A stretch of 6,760 nt of DNA. It comes from Acidobacteriota bacterium. Its GTDB lineage: Bacteria > Actinomycetota > Acidimicrobiia > Acidimicrobiales > UBA8190. The stretch is taken from NCBI GenBank assembly GCA_028872975.1, contig JAGWNV010000145.1:1-6760 (forward strand), written 5' to 3'. Positions 1 through 4,629 of this stretch are shown piece after piece; the first letter of the stretch is position 1; every line of letters starts with the position of its first letter. The position numbers and the translations under genes are program-made. The notes below the pieces were generated by a model. It saw only the letters and a program-made list of their open reading frames with translations. It was not told the DNA's origin and searched no databases.

Positions 1-1
1 G

Positions 2-244
2 GCGGGGGGCTTCGAGTTCCACTGGTGGTGCACCGAGGCGCCCGACGCCTTCGTGGGGGACCGGCCCGTGCACAAGGAGATGCGCGAGGAACTCGTGGCC
101 CTCGTGGGCCCCAAGGTCTTCCGGCGGCTCCAGCGGTACCTCGAGGCCCGGGCTGCCGTCGCCGCCGCGTCAGAGGGCGAGGACCTCGCCGACACCGCCG
201 GCACGCCGGTCGCCCTGCCGCACCCCGCGCTTCGCCGTCGCTGA
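2..244 (+). CDS. C-terminal fragment of an unrecognised protein (5' end outside window)
   Basis: The frame starting at base 2 is open from the window edge to a TGA at 242-244, giving 80 visible residues. Almost every codon ends in G or C, which supports this frame over the longer overlapping one. The visible part begins AGGFEFHWWCTEAPDAFVGD, rich in aromatic residues and with a single Cys. A charged, probably helical stretch around KEMREELVALVG and RRLQRYLEAR follows, and then a low-complexity Ala/Pro tail ending in RRR that is probably disordered. I do not recognise the family from this tail, and function cannot be assigned. An internal GTG at 53 could be read as a start, but the coding signal clearly continues upstream of it, so the gene is most likely truncated by the window. 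It converges on the minus-strand gene that ends at 291. Confidence 0.75.
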   Translation, partial: AGGFEFHWWCTEAPDAFVGDRPVHKEMREELVALVGPKVFRRLQRYLEARAAVAAASEGEDLADTAGTPVALPHPALRRR

Positions 245-299
245 CGGGACGACAGGGAGGCTGCGGGCACGGGAGGCGCCCGCCGGGGGGTCAGTCCCG
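245..299. terminator. Possible bidirectional terminator hairpin between convergent genes
   Basis: The 46-base gap between two convergent genes contains an inner inverted repeat, GCGGGC (263-268) with GCCCGC (278-283), around a 9-base loop. An outer pair, CGGGAC (245-250) with GTCCCG (294-299), flanks it. There is no T tract on either side, and the outer arm runs into the last codons of the gene at 291. Such GC-rich pairs arise easily by chance here, so this is a weak candidate, supported mainly by its position. Confidence 0.2.
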
Positions 300-512
300 C
301 AGGGGGTCGTCCTCGGCCTCGTCCCCGGCGCCGTCGAGCTCGTCCTCGTCGTCGCCGAGGATGTCGGCGAACTCGTCGGTCTCGGCCATGCACCACGAGG
401 CGTGCTTGTCCTCCGGCTCGGCACCGCACTCGGGGCAGCGACGGTTCGCCGTCGCCACCGAGCGCTTCAGGGAGCGTGCCTCTTCGAAGCGGCGATGCCG
501 TCCCTTTTTCAC
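291..512 (-). CDS. Small CCHC zinc-knuckle-like protein with acidic tail
   Basis: The predicted protein has 73 residues. The N-terminus is strongly basic (MKKGRHRRFEEARSLKR). A putative metal site follows: C26-x2-C29, H37 and C41, spaced C-x2-C-x7-H-x3-C as in a CCHC zinc knuckle. The C-terminal third is very acidic (DDEDELD, then DEAEDD). A basic head, a metal knuckle and an acidic tail suggest a nucleic-acid or protein adaptor, but this is inference and I recognise no named family. The GTG start at 510-512 is chosen because AAGGAG (complement of 519-524) lies 6 bases upstream. A TTG 17 codons further upstream (561-563) stays in frame but has no such site; it lies 10 bases after a -10-like TAGACT and is the main alternative start (90 residues). 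It is transcribed divergently from the gene at 680 and convergently with the gene ending at 244. Confidence 0.75.
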   Translation of the reverse strand: MKKGRHRRFEEARSLKRSVATANRRCPECGAEPEDKHASWCMAETDEFADILGDDEDELDGAGDEAEDDPLRD

Positions 513-518
513 GAGCGA

Positions 519-524
519 CTCCTT
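519..524 (-). promoter_or_regulatory. Shine-Dalgarno AAGGAG deciding the start at 512
   Basis: On the minus strand AAGGAG is followed by six bases (TCGCTC) and then GTG AAA AAG. This is a near-perfect ribosome binding site and decides the GTG at 512 over the upstream TTG at 563. It is the clearest classical site in the window. Confidence 0.65.
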
Positions 525-573
525 CGTCGGACCCGACCAGCGATCGCGCAGCGACCTTGCCAACGACCGGGCC

Positions 574-579
574 AGTCTA
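574..579 (-). promoter_or_regulatory. Candidate -10 box TAGACT for the zinc-knuckle gene
   Basis: The minus strand reads TAGACT, matching the TANNNT -10 pattern common in actinobacteria. Transcription would start near 567, leaving a leader of about 55 bases before the GTG at 512, or nearly none before a TTG at 563. No convincing -35 element is visible. Confidence 0.35.
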
Positions 580-610
580 CCCGTCCCCCGCGCCGCAGCC
601 GCCGGGGGCC

Positions 611-642
611 GGCGCCCTCCGGGGGCGCCCTGAGCAGGGCGC
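611..642. repeat. Overlapping, mutually exclusive inverted repeats in the divergent control region
   Basis: GGCGCCC (611-617) can pair with GGGCGCC (623-629) around a short loop. GCGCCC (625-630) can instead pair with GGGCGC (637-642) around TGAGCA. The arms share bases 625-629, so only one hairpin can form at a time. Both lie upstream of the predicted start of the gene at 680, where they could act as a DNA operator, or as RNA structure if transcription begins further upstream. Chance in GC-rich DNA is a serious alternative. Confidence 0.25.
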
Positions 643-665
643 AGGGGGCGTTCTCCCAGCGCCGC

Positions 666-671
666 TACAGT
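666..671 (+). promoter_or_regulatory. Candidate -10 box TACAGT, leaderless promoter
   Basis: TACAGT fits TANNNT and ends 8 bases before the GTG at 680, so transcription would begin at or very near the start codon. No Shine-Dalgarno sequence can be seen before that GTG, which supports a leaderless message. No clear -35 element is present. Confidence 0.45.
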
Positions 672-679
672 CGCCTGCG

Positions 680-928
680 GTGCCCGAGGAGTTCGACCCG
701 CAGGCCATGGTGGCGAGGTTCCGGGACCGGGCCGCCGCCGTCCGGGACCGGGGCCTGCCCCCGGTCGAGGGCCCCGAGCGGCGCCGGTTCATGGAGCAGG
801 CCCAGGTCGACTTCATGGACTTCGCCATGCTGGGCGATGCCGAGGCGACCCTCGACGGCGGCATCCTGACGCTCCGGGTCGACCTCCGGCCCACCGGGGG
901 CGACGGGGCACCGGCCCAAGGGCGCTAA
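680..928 (+). CDS. Small conserved-looking hypothetical protein, leaderless start
   Basis: The predicted protein has 82 residues and no signal peptide or membrane segment. A charged, probably helical first half (VARFRDRAAAVRDRG, then GPERRRFMEQAQVDFMDFAM) leads into a probable short beta hairpin (ATLDGGILTLRVDLR, residues 56-70) and a Gly/Ala/Pro tail. I recognise no named family. The composition looks like a soluble cytoplasmic protein that could dimerise through its helix. The start is the GTG at 680-682 because a -10-like TACAGT ends 8 bases upstream. The frame stays open further upstream to 476, but that part is Pro/Ser/Arg-rich and reads like shadow sequence. An in-frame ATG at 707 is a less likely start. 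The TAA stop at 926-928 interlocks with the TAG stop of the convergent flavin reductase-like gene. Confidence 0.7.
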   Translation: MPEEFDPQAMVARFRDRAAAVRDRGLPPVEGPERRRFMEQAQVDFMDFAMLGDAEATLDGGILTLRVDLRPTGGDGAPAQGR

Positions 929-1503
929 CCGCCGTAGTTCATCCGGGTGTCCTCCATCCGGAGCCACTCCCCAGGGGCGTCCGCCTCCGCCGCCCCCGGC
1001 GCGCCCACGCCGCAGTCGGTGACCTCGCCGACGAACAGCAGGTGGCTGCCGAGCTCGACGCGCTGTCGCACGGCGCAGTCGAGCCACGCCCCGGCAGCGG
1101 CCAGGACCGGGACGCCGCTCGGGGCGCCCACCACCGGCTCCCCGCTCATGGTCCCCCGGCCCGTCTCCTCGTCGACGTCCACGTCGGCGGCGGGCTTCAC
1201 GAACCGGCGTACGACGTGCTTGTCGGCGCGCCCCAGCATGGTGAGGGCGAATCGCCCCGAGCCCGAGACCAGGCCCCCGGTGACCGACCCGGCCTCCACC
1301 GAGGCGGCCACCAGCTTGGGGGCCGTCGCCACCTGCGTCACCCAGCTCACCGTCATGAGGTTGCGACGACCCTCGTGGCGCGACCCGAGGACGAAGAGCC
1401 CGGTGGGGAGCGCCCACAGCAGTCGTCGCCGCAGCCGGTCGTACTCCTCGGGATCCCGGCCCTCGGGGACGGGCCCCACCAGCGGCCCGGGTACCGGGCT
1501 CAC
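925..1503 (-). CDS. Flavin reductase-like FMN-binding domain protein
   Basis: The 192-residue predicted protein is about the usual length for a single flavin reductase-like (split-barrel) domain, which binds FMN or FAD and commonly reduces flavin with NAD(P)H for a partner oxygenase. Visible hallmarks are PTGLFVLGSR (33-42), the flavin-contacting strand NLMTVSWVTQVATAPKLVAA (48-67), SGRFALTMLG (82-91), a middle segment with GVPVLAAAGAWLDC (130-143), and GSHLLFVGEV (152-161), where H154 is typical. It ends MEDTRMNYGG. There is no signal peptide. The GTG start at 1501-1503 overlaps the TGA of the upstream lipoprotein gene (GTGA). No Shine-Dalgarno sequence is visible before it, so translation probably depends on coupling. 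The frame continues upstream inside the lipoprotein gene, but that part is not coding-like. The substrate is unknown, and no partner monooxygenase lies in the window. A pyridoxamine-phosphate-oxidase-like role is less likely. Confidence 0.88.
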   Translation of the reverse strand: MSPVPGPLVGPVPEGRDPEEYDRLRRRLLWALPTGLFVLGSRHEGRRNLMTVSWVTQVATAPKLVAASVEAGSVTGGLVSGSGRFALTMLGRADKHVVRRFVKPAADVDVDEETGRGTMSGEPVVGAPSGVPVLAAAGAWLDCAVRQRVELGSHLLFVGEVTDCGVGAPGAAEADAPGEWLRMEDTRMNYGG

Positions 1504-1946
1504 GGCGCCGGGAGCGAGCTCACGAGCTCGTCGTAGCGGGCGTCGGCCTCGAGCAGCGTCCGCGCCGCGCCCCGGGCCTCGGCCGGCGCCTCGGCGAGGC
1601 CGTCGCCGCCGGAGAAGCAGTGGTGCCCGGCCGTCGCCGCCGAGGTGTAGGCGCCCGACAGGAGCCGGGTGAACCGGTCGTCGGGCGTGGGCAGCTGCTC
1701 GTTGGCCGCCAGGGCGTCGGTCACGAGCACGTCGCAGAGGGTGCGCCGGGCCGGCGAGGCGCTGTCGGGGCCGAGAGCGGCCACCTTGGCGAGATCTCCC
1801 TGGAGCTGGCGCAAGGTGGCGTCCCATCCCGACGCCGCCGCCCAGGCCCGCACCTGCTGGGAAGGGGTCCCCCGGCCGGCGCAGCCGGCCAGCACCAGCC
1901 CGGCCCCGAGCACCGACAGCGGCACCCGCGCCCCACGTCCCCTCAC
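1500..1946 (-). CDS. Small secreted lipoprotein of unknown function
   Basis: The 148-residue predicted protein begins with a basic n-region (MRGRGAR), a hydrophobic core (VPLSVLGAGLVLAG) and a lipobox LAGC with the lipidated Cys at 22. The mature chain should therefore be anchored on the outer face of the cytoplasmic membrane. It is largely helical, with two further cysteines, C71 (TLCDVL) and C110 (HHCF), which could form a disulfide outside the cell. Between them is LPTPDDRFTRLLSGAY (85-100). Function is unknown; the fold could be a small helical bundle. The GTG at 1944-1946 overlaps the TGA of the DUF3151 gene and places the signal peptide right at the N-terminus, which settles the start. 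There is no clear ribosome binding site, as expected for a coupled start. Its own TGA overlaps the GTG of the flavin reductase-like gene. Confidence 0.82.
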   Translation of the reverse strand: MRGRGARVPLSVLGAGLVLAGCAGRGTPSQQVRAWAAASGWDATLRQLQGDLAKVAALGPDSASPARRTLCDVLVTDALAANEQLPTPDDRFTRLLSGAYTSAATAGHHCFSGGDGLAEAPAEARGAARTLLEADARYDELVSSLPAP

Positions 1947-2392
1947 GTCCCGTCGGGACCGGGGCCGGCCACCGACCAGGCGGGGTCGAGCTGGCGGAGG
2001 AAGGTGGCGCAGCGCTGGGCCTCCTCCTCCTCGCCGATGGCCCCGGCGCTGCGCTCGAGGCCGGCCAGGCACCGCAGGAACCCCCGGTTGGGCGCCGCCG
2101 CCCACCGGACGTAGCCGCTTCCCCGCCAGCCCGACTTCCGCAAGGCGTCGAGGCCGCGGTGGTAGCCGACCCGGAAGTAGGCGTAGGCGTCGAGGTCGTC
2201 GGTGGCCGCCTCCCCCAGCGCCGCCCAGGCGGCGGGCCAGTCCGGAAAGGCGCGCGCCACGGCCCGCAGGGCGCCGGGACGGGCGTCGGCGGGGGCCGAC
2301 GACGCCGCCTCGAGGGCGGCCGACTGCTCGGGCGCCGGCGGGTCGAGGACGGTCTCGGGCGGCGCGGCGGAGATGCCGAACCCCTCGCTCAC
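1943..2392 (-). CDS. DUF3151 family protein
   Basis: The 149-residue protein matches what I know of DUF3151, an actinobacterial family of about 130-150 residues with no established function. The core carries its typical run: FPDWPAAWAALGEAA (49-63), DAYAYFRVGYHRGLDALRKS (68-87), GWRGSGYVRW (88-97), PNRGFLRCLAGL (101-112), and AGAIGEEEEAQRCATFLRQL (116-135). The repeated helical pattern resembles a short TPR-like helical array, which is inference. No signal or membrane segment is present, so it is probably cytoplasmic. The GTG start at 2390-2392 overlaps the TGA of the 29-residue peptide gene. A GGAG at 2399-2402 (minus strand) lies 6 bases upstream, inside the peptide's last codons, so the two are likely translated in a coupled way. 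The first 40 residues are Ala/Pro-rich and probably flexible. Confidence 0.88.
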   Translation of the reverse strand: MSEGFGISAAPPETVLDPPAPEQSAALEAASSAPADARPGALRAVARAFPDWPAAWAALGEAATDDLDAYAYFRVGYHRGLDALRKSGWRGSGYVRWAAAPNRGFLRCLAGLERSAGAIGEEEEAQRCATFLRQLDPAWSVAGPGPDGT

Positions 2393-2478
2393 CTCCGGCT
2401 CCGGGCGAAGATGCTCATCGAGAAGAGCACCAGGGTCACCGCCACGAGGGCCAGGGCCACGACGACGAGTGCGATCAC
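2389..2478 (-). CDS. 29-residue single-pass membrane peptide
   Basis: This very short reading frame lies between tyrS and the DUF3151 gene. It encodes M-I-A-L followed by an almost pure Val/Ala/Leu helix (VVVALALVAVTLVLF, residues 5-19), then SMSIFARSRR. That is one transmembrane segment with a basic end, which by the positive-inside rule suggests the C-terminus stays in the cytoplasm. Supporting evidence is a GGGAGG site (2484-2489, minus strand) 5 bases before the GTG at 2476-2478, and a TGA that overlaps the next GTG in the same GTGA manner as the other junctions in this unit. A second GTG directly upstream (2479-2481) is the alternative start. The frame is the tyrS frame, separated from it by the tyrS TAG and nine codons. 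Function is unknown. A chance hydrophobic frame in GC-rich DNA is possible, but site and overlap together argue for a real gene. Confidence 0.6.
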   Translation of the reverse strand: MIALVVVALALVAVTLVLFSMSIFARSRR

Positions 2479-2483
2479 CACAG

Positions 2484-2489
2484 CCTCCC
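2484..2489 (-). promoter_or_regulatory. Shine-Dalgarno GGGAGG for the 29-residue peptide
   Basis: GGGAGG on the minus strand lies 5 bases before the GTG at 2478 and only 2 before the GTG at 2481, favouring the former as start. It sits in the only non-overlapping gap (27 bases) of the minus-strand unit. That gap otherwise has no evident purpose, which supports real initiation here. Confidence 0.55.
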
Positions 2490-2505
2490 GCTGGCGGCCC
2501 CGCGC

Positions 2506-3792
2506 CTAGCCGAACCGCAGCAGATGGTAGTCCCGCCTCCCCTTGCGCAGGACCACGTAGCGCCCGGCCAGCAGGTCGTCGCGGGTGAGCAGCCGGTCGG
2601 GGTCGGACTCGCGCCGGTTGTTCACGTAGGCGCCTCCCTGGCCGATGGCGCGGCGGGCCTCCGACTTCGACCGCGCCAGGCCGCTGTCGGAGAGCGCGTC
2701 CACGAGGGCGAGCCCGGCGTCGAGGTCGGCTCGGGGCCGGTCGCTGGCCGGCGCCTCGGCCATGACCTCGAGCAGGGTGGCCTCGTCGAGGGCGGCCACG
2801 TCCTCGGAGAACAGCGCGGCGGCGGCCTCCTCGGCCCGGCGGGTCTCGTCCCGGCCGTGCACGAGGGTGCAGACCTCGCCGGCCAGCACCCGCTGGGCCC
2901 GTCGCTCGGCGGGCCTCTCGGCCACGGCGGCGTCGAGCTCGGCGATCTCGGCGTGGTCCAGGAAGGTGAAGTAGCGGAGGTAGGCGCCGACCACGGCGTC
3001 CTCGGTGCGCAGGAAGAATTGGTGGAGGGCGTAGGGGCTCGTCCGCCGGCCGTCCAGCCACACCGTGCCCGACTCGCTCTTTCCGAACTTGGCGCCGTCG
3101 CTGCGCAGCACGAGCGGCGAGGTGAGCCCGTAGACCTGGGCACCGCGCATCTTGCGGACGAGCTCGACGCCCATGGTGATGTTCCCGAACTGGTCGCTGC
3201 CCCCGCACTGGAGCCGGCAGCCGTGACGGTCGTGGAGGTGGAGGAAGTCGTAGGCCTGGAGGAGCATGTAGCTGAACTCGGTGTAGGAGATGCCCTGCTC
3301 GGCCCGCTCGAGGCGCGACCGGACCGACTCCTTGGCCACCATGTCGTTCACGGTGAAGTGCTTGCCGACGTCGCGGAGGAAGCCGAGCAGTCCCATCGGC
3401 CCCAGCCAGTCGCTGTTGTCGGCCAGGAGGGCCCGGCCGCCGTCGAGGTCGACGAAGCGCTCGAGCTGGGCCCGGATGCCGGCCAGGTTGGCGGCCAGCT
3501 GCTCCTCGTCGAGCAGGGCCCGCTCCTCGCTGCGCCCGCCGGGGTCGCCGATCATCCCGGTGGCACCTCCGGCCAGGGCGATGGGCAGGTGGCCGGCCTG
3601 CTGGAGCCGGCGCAGGAGGCAGAGCTGGAGGAGGCTCCCGACGTGCAGGCTGTCGGCGGTCGGGTCGAAGCCGATGTAGGCGGTGACGGCCTCGGCGGCG
3701 AGCAGCTGGCGCAGGCCGGAGCCGGTCTCCTGGTGCCAGAGGCCCCGGAAGGCGAGGTCCTCGGCCAGCGCCGGGTCGGGCGGCGGCGCCAT
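2506..3792 (-). CDS. tyrS: Tyrosyl-tRNA synthetase
   Basis: The 428-residue protein is a full-length bacterial class I tyrosyl-tRNA synthetase, which charges tRNA-Tyr with tyrosine using ATP in the cytoplasm. The catalytic core shows YIGFDPTADSLHVGSL, with the HIGH signature as HVGS (50-53), and ATGMIGDPGGR (77-87). The tyrosine pocket motif Y175-x3-Q179-x2-D182 (YMLLQAYD) is followed by GGSDQFGNI (197-205), and KFGKS (235-239) is the KMSKS loop. The C-terminal S4-like RNA-binding domain covers about 363-428 (RSKSEARRAIGQGGAYVNNR, then YVVLRKGRRDYHLLRF). All key residues look intact. The ATG at 3790-3792 overlaps the TGA of the SDR gene by one base (TGATG), suggesting coupled translation. A short G-rich run before it is only a weak ribosome binding site. 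No T-box-like leader is present. Synthetase genes often stand alone, so a place behind an SDR gene is a little unusual. Confidence 0.98.
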   Translation of the reverse strand: MAPPPDPALAEDLAFRGLWHQETGSGLRQLLAAEAVTAYIGFDPTADSLHVGSLLQLCLLRRLQQAGHLPIALAGGATGMIGDPGGRSEERALLDEEQLAANLAGIRAQLERFVDLDGGRALLADNSDWLGPMGLLGFLRDVGKHFTVNDMVAKESVRSRLERAEQGISYTEFSYMLLQAYDFLHLHDRHGCRLQCGGSDQFGNITMGVELVRKMRGAQVYGLTSPLVLRSDGAKFGKSESGTVWLDGRRTSPYALHQFFLRTEDAVVGAYLRYFTFLDHAEIAELDAAVAERPAERRAQRVLAGEVCTLVHGRDETRRAEEAAAALFSEDVAALDEATLLEVMAEAPASDRPRADLDAGLALVDALSDSGLARSKSEARRAIGQGGAYVNNRRESDPDRLLTRDDLLAGRYVVLRKGRRDYHLLRFG

Positions 3793-4556
3793 CAGATGCC
3801 CCCCGAGGGCAGGGCCATGGCCCCGCCGTCCACCACCACCGTGGCCCCGGTCATCCACGCCGCCGCGTCCGAGGCGAGGAAGAGGACCACCTTGGCCACG
3901 TCGTCGGGGTCGCCGATGCGCCGGAGGGGCAGCCGGGCCGCCACGGCGTCGCCGGCGCGCTCCCACAGCGCCCGGGCGAAGTCGGTGCGCACCAGCCCGG
4001 GGGCCACGGCATTGACCCGGACGGCGGGGCCGAGCTCGTAGGCGAGCTGGCGGGTGAGGTGGATGAGCGCCGCCTTCGTCACGTTGTACCACCCGATGCC
4101 CGGATCGACGCTGAGTCCCCCCACCGAGGCCATGTTGACCACCGCCCCCCCGCCGCCGGACATGGCCATCCGCCAGGCGCACTGGGTCCAGGCCAGGACT
4201 CCTTCGAGGTTGACCGACAGGGTCTTCTCGGCCCGGGGCCGGTCGATGTCGACGGTGGGACCGAAGTAGGGATTGGTGGCGGCGTTGTTGACGAGGACGT
4301 CGAGCCGCCCGAAGCGCTCGAGGGTCGCCGCCACGGCGGCCTCGGCCGCCTCGGGATCGCCGGCGTTGGCAGGGAAGACGCCGATCTCGGCCCCCCCGGC
4401 GCCGATCTCGGCCGCCGCCGCCTCGAGCGCGTCGGGCGTGCGGGCGCTCAGCATCACCGCGGCGCCGGCCCCGGCGAGACGCGCCGCCACCGCCTTGCCG
4501 ATCCCCCGCGACCCGCCCGTGACCAGGGCCACCTTGCCGTCGACCCGTACCTCCAT
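3792..4556 (-). CDS. Short-chain dehydrogenase/reductase (SDR family oxidoreductase)
   Basis: The 254-residue protein is a complete classical SDR with a Rossmann fold that oxidises or reduces a carbonyl or hydroxyl group with NAD(P). The cofactor motif TGGSRGIG is at 13-20. A basic residue after strand 2 (SART, R39) favours NADP(H). NNAAT is at 90-94. The catalytic set appears as N116 (LSVNLEG), S144 (NMASVGG), Y157 and K161 (YNVTK), and VAPGLVRTDF (183-192) is the usual post-catalytic motif. The adenine-ring contact usually made by Asp in a CDV motif is replaced by Asn (PANAGD, 62-67), a mild oddity. NNAATNPYFGP resembles DHRS4-like SDRs, but the substrate cannot be inferred. The ATG at 4554-4556 lies 8 bases after a -10-like TAGGCT with no Shine-Dalgarno, so the message is probably leaderless. 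An upstream extension to 4691 would run into the divergent gene and is rejected. Its stop overlaps the tyrS start. Confidence 0.95.
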   Translation of the reverse strand: MEVRVDGKVALVTGGSRGIGKAVAARLAGAGAAVMLSARTPDALEAAAAEIGAGGAEIGVFPANAGDPEAAEAAVAATLERFGRLDVLVNNAATNPYFGPTVDIDRPRAEKTLSVNLEGVLAWTQCAWRMAMSGGGGAVVNMASVGGLSVDPGIGWYNVTKAALIHLTRQLAYELGPAVRVNAVAPGLVRTDFARALWERAGDAVAARLPLRRIGDPDDVAKVVLFLASDAAAWMTGATVVVDGGAMALPSGGI

Positions 4557-4564
4557 GGCGCCGC

Positions 4565-4570
4565 AGCCTA
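4565..4570 (-). promoter_or_regulatory. Candidate -10 box TAGGCT, leaderless promoter for the SDR-tyrS unit
   Basis: The minus strand reads TAGGCT, then 8 bases, then the ATG at 4556. The spacing is identical to that before the gene at 680 and would place the transcript start at the start codon. No -35 element is apparent. It is the best candidate promoter for the whole six-gene unit. Confidence 0.45.
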
Positions 4571-4617
4571 TGGCGCCGCCGGCGTGGGCCCCGGCGAAGG
4601 TGGACGAACCGCGCCGA

Positions 4618-4623
4618 TACGCT
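4618..4623 (+). promoter_or_regulatory. Candidate -10 box TACGCT, leaderless promoter
   Basis: TACGCT, preceded by GA, ends 6 bases before the GTG at 4630. No Shine-Dalgarno sequence is visible, so a leaderless start is likely. With the minus-strand box at 4565-4570 it forms a compact divergent promoter pair whose hexamers are 47 bases apart. Confidence 0.45.
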
Positions 4624-4629
4624 GGCCGC

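Larger units (their letters stand above)
925..4556 (-). other. Six-gene minus-strand transcription unit (SDR, tyrS, 29-residue peptide, DUF3151, lipoprotein, flavin reductase-like)
   Basis: Six coding regions follow each other on the minus strand with only one gap, the 27 bases between tyrS and the small peptide. The other junctions overlap: TGATG from SDR to tyrS, and GTGA at peptide/DUF3151, DUF3151/lipoprotein and lipoprotein/flavin reductase. No internal promoter or terminator is evident. The likely promoter is the -10 box at 4565-4570. Co-transcription is an inference from spacing. The proteins share no obvious single pathway. Confidence 0.7.

Noticed and set aside
25..633. A 202-codon plus-strand open frame covering the first partial gene and the zinc-knuckle gene
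   Set aside because: Its product is Arg/Gly/Pro/Ser-rich. The alternative frame at 2-244 and the minus frame at 291-512 have proper third-position GC bias, and the latter has a strong ribosome binding site.
940..961. Short direct repeat CATCCGG at 940-946 and 955-961
   Set aside because: It is the codon-level result of two Arg-Met pairs (RMEDTRM) at the end of the flavin reductase-like protein and not an independent element.
1669..4041. A 790-codon plus-strand open frame antisense to tyrS, DUF3151 and the lipoprotein gene
   Set aside because: It is opposite genes with clear family motifs, its composition is shadow-like (long Arg/Pro and Val/Glu/Gly runs), and no start signal is associated with it.
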